This document shows positions 8,937 to 17,292 of a stretch of DNA of 64,000 bases, in pieces (the stretch's first letter is position 1; each line of letters begins with the position of its first letter). The stretch spans positions 310,001-374,000 of the forward strand of contig NZ_JBMVQZ010000001.1 in assembly GCF_049537155.1 (NCBI RefSeq), read 5' to 3'. A program made the position numbers and the translations under genes. A model generated the notes under the pieces. That model searched no databases and had not been told where the DNA came from. It worked only from the letters and a program-made list of their open reading frames with translations. Source of the DNA: Limisphaera sp049537155. Its GTDB lineage: Bacteria; Verrucomicrobiota; Verrucomicrobiia; Limisphaerales; Limisphaeraceae.

Positions 8937-10556
8937 TCATTCCGGCGCCGGCAGGCTGCGAAAAGCGTCGAGCAGGGCGGTCACGGACTCTTCGGGCACG
9001 GGATCCGCGCTGCGGCGGAACAGCAACAGCACGGCACCGCTCTCGCGTCGTGCACAGTCCAGCGTCACCTGTTGGTACCGCCAGCGCAGTCGGAGTGGCC
9101 GCACCCGGTGGGCCTGCAACACCTCGTACGTGTCCAGCACGGTCCGGCCTGCATGGTCCAGCCAGGCGGCGGAAAAATCCCGTGCGTCCAGGTCGGAAAC
9201 CACGCTGCGGTCGGCAAATCGGATGGCCCGCAGGACCACGCCCGGTTGCAGCGACTGGCGCCGCAGCCATTGTCCCCACGCGGCCGGGTTCTCACGCAGT
9301 CGGCCCGGAGCCGGCGTGCGCGCAGGGCGGGCCGGGAGTTCCTCGCCGAAGGCCAGCGCCACGGCGAATCCCGGACGCAGGACGATCAACCGCCGGCCCG
9401 ACTCCTCGAAGACCTCCATGCGATCGAACTCGCCGAACTCGTCCGCCGGCGCCAAGCGCCGCGCCTTCTGCGTCACGAACTCCAGGATGTTGACCCATGC
9501 AGCCCGATCGGGGCAGTTCCATTCGTAAAGCAGCTCGCCGTGATCGTCGCAAATGACCAGGGCCGTCGCTTCCGGCAGCGTCGTCTCCGGAGGTGGGGCC
9601 TGGCCGGCCGGTGCCGCCGCGGATGCCCCGGAGGCGGCCGGTGCAGGCGGTGCTTCGATGGCCTGCGGGGACGGTTCCGGTTCGGGAAACGCTCCTGCGG
9701 GTGGCGCCGGAACCGCCAGGTCGGCCACCCGGTCCGGCCCGGTCGGTTCCTCCACCACGGCCGGTCCGGCCGCCTCCACGGGCGCACCCTCGCCTGCCGG
9801 GCTGGTTCCGGCCATCTCGGCCCGCAGCTCGTCCTGGACCCGGGCCGCTTCCATCAGCAGGAATTCCCAGGAGTTCTGAATCGTTCGCGCGGGCGGTTCC
9901 CGCAACGGATGGACGACGAATTGGCCGCCCGGCAACGCCAGAATGCGCTGGAACGCCGCTTCGCCGGTGTATTCACCCAACTCCGCGTGGACGATCTGGC
10001 CGTCCTCGACGAAGATGCGCCCGGTCAGGGAGCCGGCGGTGACTTCGAGCAACGAGGAACTGCGCCCCAGGCACTCCATCTGCAGGATCTCGGTCAATCC
10101 CACCCGGCGCAGCACACCACGGAAGCCCCGTTCGGGCGGGAATTCCATCAACTGGTGCAGCGCGGCGTGCACGCTGGCCCAACCGTCCGGAGTGGCCGGT
10201 TTTTCCAAAAAAAGTTCGGCTCCCTGGGCCAGGCAGGCGGCCCGGTAATTCTCCGTGGCGTAGCCGGTCAGCACGGCCTTCTGCAGGTGCGGATGGCTCC
10301 GGTTCAGCAAAGAGAGCACCTGCACGCCGTCAATGGCCTGCATCTCCACGTCCAGCACGACCAGATCCACCGGCCGTTGCTGAAGCATCTGAAACGCCTC
10401 ACTGGCATTACGGGCGGTCAGGATCTCCCAGCTGCCCCGGCTCAGCTCGGTCATCAGCCCGGTCACGACCTCCAGGAACGCCGCGTCGTCGTCCACAAAC
10501 AACACCCGTCGTCGGGCTGCACCAGGGGAACCTGTTGGGGGAGCGTCAGCCGGCAT
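8937..10556 (-). CDS. Response regulator with receiver, PATAN (DUF4388) and roadblock-like domains
   Basis: 539 residues. The N-terminal receiver has the acidic pair in LFVDDDAAF, phospho-acceptor D69 (VVLDVEM), T97 and K119 (FLEKP). A DUF4388/PATAN domain follows at about 145-250 (LRRVGLTEILQMECLGRSSS; LTGRIFVEDGQIVHAELGEYTGEAAF). A long Pro/Ala-rich linker leads to a C-terminal domain (ALVICDDHGELLYEWNC; RRLIVLRPGFAVALAFGEEL) resembling roadblock/LC7 modules; that last assignment is tentative. PATAN domains are known as protein-protein interaction modules of regulators, often in surface motility and sensing. There is no DNA-binding output domain, so signalling is probably by protein contact. 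The start overlaps the end of the upstream HEAT-repeat gene by 11 bases, so the two form an operon. Confidence 0.85.
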   Translation of the reverse strand: MPADAPPTGSPGAARRRVLFVDDDAAFLEVVTGLMTELSRGSWEILTARNASEAFQMLQQRPVDLVVLDVEMQAIDGVQVLSLLNRSHPHLQKAVLTGYATENYRAACLAQGAELFLEKPATPDGWASVHAALHQLMEFPPERGFRGVLRRVGLTEILQMECLGRSSSLLEVTAGSLTGRIFVEDGQIVHAELGEYTGEAAFQRILALPGGQFVVHPLREPPARTIQNSWEFLLMEAARVQDELRAEMAGTSPAGEGAPVEAAGPAVVEEPTGPDRVADLAVPAPPAGAFPEPEPSPQAIEAPPAPAASGASAAAPAGQAPPPETTLPEATALVICDDHGELLYEWNCPDRAAWVNILEFVTQKARRLAPADEFGEFDRMEVFEESGRRLIVLRPGFAVALAFGEELPARPARTPAPGRLRENPAAWGQWLRRQSLQPGVVLRAIRFADRSVVSDLDARDFSAAWLDHAGRTVLDTYEVLQAHRVRPLRLRWRYQQVTLDCARRESGAVLLLFRRSADPVPEESVTALLDAFRSLPAPE

Positions 10557-11970
10557 GGCAACGTTGGAGAGCTTCGTGTGCCCCGGCGGCCACGCTGGGG
10601 TGGGGATCGTTCAAACGGGCCTGCAGGGCCGGGATACTCCGGCGCAGCCCCAGTCGGCCCAGGGCACGTACCGCGGCCAGCCGCACCGCCGCGTCGAAAT
10701 CCCCGGCCAACAGTTCCAGCGCCCGCGCAGCGGCCTCCCGCCGATGAACCGGCGACAGGGCCCCGCCCTGCCGCTCCAACTCGCCCGGGCTCAGACCGGT
10801 GATCTGGCGGATCAACCCAGCCGCAGCCAGCTGCACGCCCGGATCCCGGTGATGCAGCGCCGATTGAAGCGTGGGCAACAGGTTCTGTACCCGGGGAGAA
10901 CGCTGCCAACCCGGGTCAATCCGGTGAAGCGCGCGTGCAGCCGCCTGTCGAACCCCGCTGTGTGGATCCATCAGGGTGAGGACCAGCTTCTCCACCACGC
11001 TTTCATCCCCCACGACGCCCAGGGTTTCGGCAGCCTGTTCCCGCACCTCCTGCTCGGAATCTTCCAAACGTGCCGCCACCGAGGGAAAGGCGCGGCGATC
11101 CCCCAGGCGCCCCAGCGCCTCCAGTGCCGCCGCCCGCACCTCCCACTGGGCATCTTCCAAGGCACGGATCAAGGGTTCCACCGCCGCGCCGTCGCGCAAC
11201 TGTCCCAGCGCGGCCGCTGCCGCCGCGCGCACCTGTGGCATCGGGTCCTTCAACAGCCGGATCAGGGCCGGAACGGCCGGCGCATGCATGCGCAGACCCA
11301 ACCCCTCCGCAGCCGCCGTGCGCACCGCCGCGTCGGGGTCCCGCAACGCCTCCATCAAAAGGGATCCCGCTCCCGCGTCTTCACACCGGATCAGTGAGCG
11401 AACCACCGACAGTCGCTCCGCGTACTCGCCTTCGCGGAGCCGGCGCGCCAACAGGGGCAGCGCCACCCCGCCCAGCTCCGCCGCACGCTCGTACTCGCCA
11501 CGGGCCACCGACCAGGCCGCTTCTTCTTCCGGTCCTGCCGGGCGCCAACCGAGGGCTTCCAATGCCTGGGCCACGCGAAACTGCACGCGGCTGCTCCCCT
11601 GTCCCAGGGCCCGGGACAGTGCATGCACCGCGTTCGGCCCCCCCACCCGCCGCAGGGCCAGCACCGCCGTTTCCTGCACCTGCTCGTCCCCGTCGCGGAG
11701 CCCGGCCGCCAGCAACTGCACCGCTTCGTCCGAGCCTGCCTGTCCCAACGCGCTCATGGCGGCGCGGCGAACCGCGGCGTCCGGATCCTGGGCCGCCAGG
11801 CGCAACAGCCGCATCGCCGCCGGATCGGCACGCCCCGCCAGCCGCTCGACGGCCCGCTGGCGCGTCATGACCGAGCGCGAGCCCAGGCACCGTTCCAACC
11901 ACCAGTCCTGCAACACAAGCTCATCCTGCGTCAGGAAGGCCGGCTTGTCCACCCGGAGAGCCTGTCCCAC
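10546..11970 (-). CDS. HEAT-repeat protein
   Basis: 474 residues from a GTG start (MGQALRVDKPAFLTQDELVL); no ATG lies near the N terminus. Almost the entire chain is a tandem array of ~31-residue HEAT/PBS-lyase-type repeats with the recurring pattern DPDAAVRRAAMSALGQ, DPMPQVRAAAAAALGQL, DAQWEVRAAALEALGRLG. This gives an all-alpha solenoid used for protein binding. There are no catalytic residues, signal peptide or membrane segments. Its end overlaps the start of the receiver-PATAN gene, so the solenoid may be the binding partner of that regulator; this is inferred from gene order only. Confidence 0.85.
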   Translation of the reverse strand: MGQALRVDKPAFLTQDELVLQDWWLERCLGSRSVMTRQRAVERLAGRADPAAMRLLRLAAQDPDAAVRRAAMSALGQAGSDEAVQLLAAGLRDGDEQVQETAVLALRRVGGPNAVHALSRALGQGSSRVQFRVAQALEALGWRPAGPEEEAAWSVARGEYERAAELGGVALPLLARRLREGEYAERLSVVRSLIRCEDAGAGSLLMEALRDPDAAVRTAAAEGLGLRMHAPAVPALIRLLKDPMPQVRAAAAAALGQLRDGAAVEPLIRALEDAQWEVRAAALEALGRLGDRRAFPSVAARLEDSEQEVREQAAETLGVVGDESVVEKLVLTLMDPHSGVRQAAARALHRIDPGWQRSPRVQNLLPTLQSALHHRDPGVQLAAAGLIRQITGLSPGELERQGGALSPVHRREAAARALELLAGDFDAAVRLAAVRALGRLGLRRSIPALQARLNDPHPSVAAGAHEALQRCHAG

Positions 11971-12108
11971 CCCGGGTCAGGCCCCGCGCTGAACCGGAGA
12001 TCCCGCCACCATGCCGCTGCACGGTTGGACCTGCTCCGTCCGGCCCTTCCCCATGCGGATGGCGCATCGGGTCTTTTGCCTTGGCCCGGCGCACGGGGTC
12101 TCTCTTCA

Positions 12109-14160
12109 ATGGGAGGGATGGCGCAAGAATACGTATTGCGACCGTTCGGTGCACCGGCGCAGTTGCGGATCGACTACCAGCGGGAGCTCAATCCGCAACA
12201 GCTCGAGGCGGTCACCTCTCCTCCCGGACCCGCCCTGGTGATCGCAGGGGCCGGCAGCGGCAAAACCCGGACGCTCACCTACCGGGTGGCCTTTCTCCTC
12301 GAACAGGGCGTGCCGCCCGACCGCATTCTTTTGCTCACCTTCACCAACAAGGCCGCCCGGGAAATGTTGCAGCGGGTGGAATCCCTGCTGGGCCGCCTGC
12401 CCGGCGCCCTCTGGGGCGGCACTTTCCACGCCATCGGACACCGCGTCCTGCGCCTGCATGCCGACAGACTCGGGTACGAGCCCAATTTCGGCATCCTCGA
12501 CCGCGAAGATGCCCGCCATTTGCTCAACACCTGCATCCGCGACACCCTCTCCGAAGACGAGCGCAAGAAATTCCCGCGGGCCGAGGTGCTGGCCGAAATC
12601 TACTCCCTGGCCGCCAACCTGCGGCTGTCCATTCCGGACGTGCTCGACCGGTATTTCGACTATTTCCTCGGCCTGGCGGACCGGATCACGCAGATCCAGC
12701 GCCTCTACGAGGAACGGAAACGCGCCACCCGGGTGATGGATTTCGACGACCTGCTGGTGCGCTGGCTGGAGGTGCTCGAACAACAGGCCGACCTCCGCGA
12801 CTATTGGCAGCGCAGGTTCCTGTTCATTCTGGTGGACGAGTACCAGGACACGAACGTCGTCCAGAGCGCCATCGTCGACCTGTTGGCCGCGCGGCATCGG
12901 AACCTGATGGTGGTGGGGGACGATGCCCAGAGCATTTACGGCTGGCGGGGCGCCGACGCGCGCAACATCCTCGAGTTTCCCAACCGCTACCCCGGCACCC
13001 GGGTGTTCAAGATCGAAACCAACTACCGCAGCACGCCCGAGATCCTCGAGGTGGCCAACGCGGTCATCCTCGGCAACCGCCATCAGTTCCACAAGGAACT
13101 CACCGCGGTCCGGCCCTCGGGCCCGCGCCCGGCCGTGGTGGCCTGCACGGACGCCTCGCAGCAGGCGGCCTTTGTCGCCCAGCGGGTGGCCGAGCTCCAC
13201 GAAGCAGGCACCCCGCTGGATCGCATGGCCGTCCTTTACCGGGCTCACCATCATGCCCTGGAACTGCAGATGGAACTGACGCGGCGCGGCATTCCCTTCA
13301 GCATCACCAGCGGGGTACGGTTCCTGGAGCAGGCCCACATGAAAGACGTCAACGCACACCTGCGTCTGGTGGTGAATCCGCTGGACAGCGTCGCCTTCCA
13401 GCGGGTGGTGCAGATGCTGCCGGGGATTGGCGCCAAGGGGGCCGCCCGCTTGTGGGAGACCTTCCGATCCCACCTGCACGCGGCCTCGGCGCGGCTGGAG
13501 GCCGACGGGGCCGCGGCCGGGGAGGGCTCCATCTCCGCAGCCCTCGCAGCCTGCACGAGGGAAGTCGGCCGAAAAACCGTCCAGGCCTGGGACGACCTCG
13601 TGGCGTTGATGAGACAACTCGAGCGCCCCGAACTGCTGCGCAAACCGGCCGAAATGATCCGGACCGTGTTGAAGGCCGGTTACGAGGAGCATCTCAAGCT
13701 CAACTACTCCAATTACCGGTCCCGCCGGGAGGATCTCGAGCAACTGGCCCTCTACGCGGAGGGCTTTGATGACGTGCACGAGTTCCTCGCCCAAACGGCG
13801 CTTCTGACCAACGTGGAGGCCGAGGACGACCAGCCCGGCGGCATGGAACCGAACCGGCTGCGGCTTTCGACGGTTCATCAGGCCAAGGGACTCGAGTTCG
13901 ACGTCGTCTTCGTCATCATGCTGTGCGAGGGGATGTTCCCCTCGGCACGATCCCTGGAAGACGAGGAGGGTGAGGAAGAGGAACGGCGTCTCTTTTACGT
14001 GGCCGTCACTCGCGCCCGCAACGAGTTGTACCTCACCTTTCCCCTGCTCCACCGGGCGCGCGGTTCCCAGACCGGCCCTCTGCAGGAACCGTCCCGGTTC
14101 CTGCGCGAAATCCCGCCGCAACTGGTGGAAACCTGGGAACTTCGCACGCCCCACTGGTGA
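12109..14160 (+). CDS. UvrD/PcrA-like superfamily 1 ATP-dependent DNA helicase
   Basis: 683 residues from the ATG at 12109; a second ATG at 12118 is also possible and neither has a good Shine-Dalgarno site. The SF1A helicase motifs are in order: Q motif (LNPQQLEAV), Walker A AGAGSGKT at 46-53, Ia (LLLTFTNKAAREML), II (LVDEYQDTN), III (MVVGDDAQSIYGWRGAD), IV (FKIETNYRSTPEIL), V (LSTVHQAKGLEFDVVFVI) and VI (LFYVAVTRARNELYL). It unwinds DNA 3' to 5' in repair. It is slightly shorter than PcrA (~720) and lacks the long C-terminal tail, so it may be a paralogue rather than the main UvrD. It is convergent with folE2. Confidence 0.9.
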   Translation: MGGMAQEYVLRPFGAPAQLRIDYQRELNPQQLEAVTSPPGPALVIAGAGSGKTRTLTYRVAFLLEQGVPPDRILLLTFTNKAAREMLQRVESLLGRLPGALWGGTFHAIGHRVLRLHADRLGYEPNFGILDREDARHLLNTCIRDTLSEDERKKFPRAEVLAEIYSLAANLRLSIPDVLDRYFDYFLGLADRITQIQRLYEERKRATRVMDFDDLLVRWLEVLEQQADLRDYWQRRFLFILVDEYQDTNVVQSAIVDLLAARHRNLMVVGDDAQSIYGWRGADARNILEFPNRYPGTRVFKIETNYRSTPEILEVANAVILGNRHQFHKELTAVRPSGPRPAVVACTDASQQAAFVAQRVAELHEAGTPLDRMAVLYRAHHHALELQMELTRRGIPFSITSGVRFLEQAHMKDVNAHLRLVVNPLDSVAFQRVVQMLPGIGAKGAARLWETFRSHLHAASARLEADGAAAGEGSISAALAACTREVGRKTVQAWDDLVALMRQLERPELLRKPAEMIRTVLKAGYEEHLKLNYSNYRSRREDLEQLALYAEGFDDVHEFLAQTALLTNVEAEDDQPGGMEPNRLRLSTVHQAKGLEFDVVFVIMLCEGMFPSARSLEDEEGEEEERRLFYVAVTRARNELYLTFPLLHRARGSQTGPLQEPSRFLREIPPQLVETWELRTPHW

Positions 14161-14168
14161 CATCGGGT

Positions 14169-14203
14169 GCAACCGGCCCGGTCGCCCGGGCACCCCCGGT
14201 TGC
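14169..14203. terminator. Inverted repeat between convergent helicase and folE2 genes
   Basis: GCAACCGG (14169-14176) and CCGGTTGC (14196-14203) form a perfect 8-bp stem with a 19-base loop, placed between two gene ends facing each other. There is no T-run on either side, so it may only be a weak or factor-dependent bidirectional terminator. Confidence 0.3.
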
Positions 14204-14226
14204 CCCACCCACCCGCGGCCTGCGCG

Positions 14227-15117
14227 TCAGGTGGCCGGGCGGAGCGCCGTCGCGGGCGCCGATTCCTTGCGCCGTTCCAGGCAGGCGTAAGCGTTGTGGT
14301 TGTGGATGCTTTCGTGGTTTTCGGCCTCCACGCGGTACCAGGTGATGTCCGGATGCGCGTTCAGCCGCAGGGCCACATTCCGCACCAGATCCTCCACGAA
14401 CACCGGATTGTCATACGCCTTTTCGGTGACGTATTTCTCGTCCCGCCGCTTCAACAGGGCGTAGAGGTCCGAGCTGGCCGAACCTTCAATGATGGCGATC
14501 AGGTCCTCGATCCAGACCGGCCTGGTGAACCGCACCGCCACGGTCACCGTTCCCCGCTGATTGTGTGCCCCGCGGCTGCTGATCGCCTTCGAACACGGAC
14601 ACAACGTCGTGACATTGGCACGGACCGTCAGCACGAAATCAATCTCCGGCCCGCACGCCGCCGCGTCGAATCGCGCCGTGTAATCCATCAAACTCGGCAG
14701 TCGCGACACCGGCGCGTGCTTCGTCATGAAGTACGGAAACTCCATCTCGATGTGCGACGTGGCCGCGTGAAACTTCTTCTGCATCGCAAACAGAATCTCC
14801 GGGATGTTGTCCACGTGGACCACGTTGCCGTGGGCATTCAGCACCTCCAAAAACCGGCTCATGTGCGTGCCCTTGAACTCCTTGGGCAGGTCCACGAACA
14901 TGCCGATCGTGGCCACGGTGTGCTGCCGCGCGTGCGCCTTGTCGCGCACCTCGATGGGAAAGCGCAGTCCGCGCACGCCGACCTTGTCGATCCGCAACTC
15001 GCGGTGATCCCGCTCGTTCTGCTTGTCGCACAACTCGCCCGGCTCCTCCCCGGCCGCCCGCCCGGGACAGCTCCGGAGGAGTTGGGGATCCCGGTGACCC
15101 TTGGTTTTGACCGACAT
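14227..15117 (-). CDS. folE2: GTP cyclohydrolase FolE2 (type IB)
   Basis: 296 residues from the ATG at 15117; a 19-residue upstream extension of the open frame lacks family similarity. FolE2 converts GTP to 7,8-dihydroneopterin triphosphate, the entry point to tetrahydrofolate and sometimes queuosine. Family features are KVGVRGLRFPIEVRD, TIGMFVDLP, FKGTHMSRF, the metal-site cysteine in TLCPCSKAIS, and the C-terminal EAENHESIHNHNAYA. Type IB enzymes can use metals other than zinc, and no type IA folE is in the window. It is a single gene, divergent from the dehydrogenase operon. Confidence 0.95.
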   Translation of the reverse strand: MSVKTKGHRDPQLLRSCPGRAAGEEPGELCDKQNERDHRELRIDKVGVRGLRFPIEVRDKAHARQHTVATIGMFVDLPKEFKGTHMSRFLEVLNAHGNVVHVDNIPEILFAMQKKFHAATSHIEMEFPYFMTKHAPVSRLPSLMDYTARFDAAACGPEIDFVLTVRANVTTLCPCSKAISSRGAHNQRGTVTVAVRFTRPVWIEDLIAIIEGSASSDLYALLKRRDEKYVTEKAYDNPVFVEDLVRNVALRLNAHPDITWYRVEAENHESIHNHNAYACLERRKESAPATALRPAT

Positions 15118-15246
15118 GGCCCTAAAGTAGATCGGCCCGTGTCTCCTGCCAAATCCAGCGGTGCGGCCGGCCATTCGCCTGCCCGATCAAGGCTGCGAGC
15201 CAAAGAAGAATTGCCGGCGCCGGGCCGGGCCCGCTAGCATGGCCCC

Positions 15247-16320
15247 ATGCTACGGGAAACGGGCAGCGCGAAGGACGCGCTGGCAGACACCTCGTTCCAG
15301 AACCTTTGCCGCCGGGCGTATCGGTTCATGCTGTTGGCCCGCGTGGCGGAAGACAAGCTGGCCAGCCTCTACCGCGCGGGAAAAATCCATGGAGGCGTCT
15401 TCCTCGGACGTGGCCAGGAGGCGCTCAGCGTCGCCGGGGCCCTCGCCCTCCGGGAGGGCGACGTCTACGCGCCCCTGATCCGTGACGCCGCCGGGCGACT
15501 GGCCTTCGGCGAACCGTTGGTGGACCTGTTCCGCACCTACCTCGGATCCCGCCTCGGCCCCATGCGCGGCCGTGACGGCAACGTGCACCGCGGCTACCCG
15601 CGCCAGGGTTACCTGGCCATGATCAGTCACCTGGGCGCCATGATCTCGGTCGTCAACGGCGCCCTGTTCGCCAAGCGCTACCGTGGCCGGACCGGCATGG
15701 TCGGCCTGGCCTGCCTGGGCGAGGGCGGCACATCCACGGGCGCGTTTCACGAGGCCGTCAACCAGGCGGCCGTCGAGCGCCTGCCCCTGGTCCTGGTCAT
15801 CGCCAACAACCAGTACGCCTATTCCACACCCACCAGCCGCCAGTTCGCCTGCAAAGACCTCGCCGACCGGGCCATCGGCTACGGCATCGAGGCCCATCGG
15901 GTGGACGGCACCGACCTGATGGCGTGCCTCGAATGCCTGCAAGAGGCCGTCGGACGCGCACGCGCTGGCGGCGGCCCCCAGATGGTTGTGGCCCGGTTGC
16001 TCCGACTGGCCGGGCACGGCGAACACGACGACGCAACCTACATGGACCCGCGCCTGCGCGAGATGCCCTTCGGACGGGATTGCCTGCCCGTGGCGGAACA
16101 GCAACTCCTCGAGCGCGGCTATGCCACCCCGGAGGAACTGGCCCAATGGCGCAGGGAAGTCCAGGAAGAGGTGGATACCACCGTGGCCCGGGTCCAGCAG
16201 GAACCTGCACCGGATCCGCGCCTGGAAGACTGGCGCGCCCTGGCCACGGCGCACCTGGTGGAAGCCCCTCACGGTTGGGAATCCCTCCCCCTGCATCAGC
16301 GGGACGCGCTGCCGGCATGA
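15247..16320 (+). CDS. pdhA: Pyruvate (2-oxoacid) dehydrogenase E1 component, alpha subunit
   Basis: 357 residues. Thiamine-diphosphate enzyme subunit that decarboxylates pyruvate or a related 2-oxoacid and passes the acyl group to E2. Visible family features are HGGVFLGRGQEALSV, GRDGNVHRGYPRQGYL, the ThDP motif around LACLGEGGTSTGAFHEAVN...NNQYAYSTP, and RLLRLAGHGEHDDATYMDP. It overlaps the beta-subunit start by four bases (ATGA at 16317-16320) and is first of three E1a-E1b-E2 genes. The closely related acetoin and branched-chain 2-oxoacid dehydrogenases cannot be excluded from sequence alone. Confidence 0.88.
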   Translation: MLRETGSAKDALADTSFQNLCRRAYRFMLLARVAEDKLASLYRAGKIHGGVFLGRGQEALSVAGALALREGDVYAPLIRDAAGRLAFGEPLVDLFRTYLGSRLGPMRGRDGNVHRGYPRQGYLAMISHLGAMISVVNGALFAKRYRGRTGMVGLACLGEGGTSTGAFHEAVNQAAVERLPLVLVIANNQYAYSTPTSRQFACKDLADRAIGYGIEAHRVDGTDLMACLECLQEAVGRARAGGGPQMVVARLLRLAGHGEHDDATYMDPRLREMPFGRDCLPVAEQQLLERGYATPEELAQWRREVQEEVDTTVARVQQEPAPDPRLEDWRALATAHLVEAPHGWESLPLHQRDALPA

Positions 16321-17282
16321 GCATCACCTACCTCGAAGCCATCCGCGAGGCCCAGGCCAGGGCCCTGGCCGAGGACCCGCGGGTGTTCATCTACGGGCAG
16401 GACGTGGGCGCCTTCGGAGGGGCGTTCAAAGCCACCAAGGGCCTCGCACGCGAATTCCCCGGCCGGGTGATTGACGCACCCATCAGCGAGGATGCCATCG
16501 TCGGATTCGCCGTCGGCGCCGCCATCGAAGGATTGCGCCCCATCGTGGAGATGCAGTTTGCCGACTTCTCCAGCGTCGCCTTCAACCAGATCGTCAACCA
16601 GGCCGCCACCCTCTTCTGGCGCACCGGTGTCCCCTGCCCCATCGTCATCCGCCTGCCCAGCGGCGGCACCTCCGGCAGCGGGCCCTTTCACAGTCAGACC
16701 TTGGAAGCCGTCTACGCACACTTTCCCGGTCTGATCGTCGTCACACCCGCCACCGTGGAGGACGCCTACAGTCTCCTGCTCGAATCCGTGGCCGTGGACG
16801 ACCCGGTCATCTTCTGCGAGCACAAGTTCCTTTACTACCATCTCAAGGCGGAACGGTTGCCCACCGAGGCATTGCCTCTCGGCAAGGCCCGCATTGCGCG
16901 CGAGGGACGCGACCTGACCGTCGTCGCCTACAGCGCCATGGTCCATGAAGCCCTGGCCGCCGCCGAGGAACTCCGCGAGGAAGGCTGGGAACTGGAGGTG
17001 GTGGACCTCCGCACCGTCAAACCGCTGGACACCGACACGGTCATGGCCTCGGTGGCCCGCACCGGCCGCCTCCTTTGCGTGGGCGAGGCCTGGCCCTGGG
17101 GCGGCGTGACGGCCGAGGTCATCGCCCGCGTGGCCAGTGAGGGACTTTCCCTCTTGGACGCCCCTCCCCAGAGGCTCAACGCCAAGGACACCCCGATTCC
17201 GTATCACCCGAACCTTTGGACCGCGCACCGACCCACCGCCCGTTCCATCGCCACCGCGGCACGTCAACTCCTGCAACTGTAG
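16317..17282 (+). CDS. pdhB: Pyruvate (2-oxoacid) dehydrogenase E1 component, beta subunit
   Basis: 321 residues from the ATG that overlaps the alpha-subunit stop. It is the transketolase-like partner that completes the E1 heterotetramer with the upstream gene. Motifs: LAEDPRVFIYGQDVGAFGG, DAPISEDAIVGFAVGAA, EMQFADFSSVAFNQIVNQAA, RLPSGGTSGSGPFHSQTLEA, and the C-terminal domain VVDLRTVKPLDTDTV. Ten bases separate it from the E2 gene, which supports one transcript. Confidence 0.9.
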   Translation: MSITYLEAIREAQARALAEDPRVFIYGQDVGAFGGAFKATKGLAREFPGRVIDAPISEDAIVGFAVGAAIEGLRPIVEMQFADFSSVAFNQIVNQAATLFWRTGVPCPIVIRLPSGGTSGSGPFHSQTLEAVYAHFPGLIVVTPATVEDAYSLLLESVAVDDPVIFCEHKFLYYHLKAERLPTEALPLGKARIAREGRDLTVVAYSAMVHEALAAAEELREEGWELEVVDLRTVKPLDTDTVMASVARTGRLLCVGEAWPWGGVTAEVIARVASEGLSLLDAPPQRLNAKDTPIPYHPNLWTAHRPTARSIATAARQLLQL

Positions 17283-17292
17283 CCTGAGCACC

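Noticed and set aside
12106..14208. 700-codon minus-strand frame
   Set aside because: Antisense to the helicase gene; no domains.
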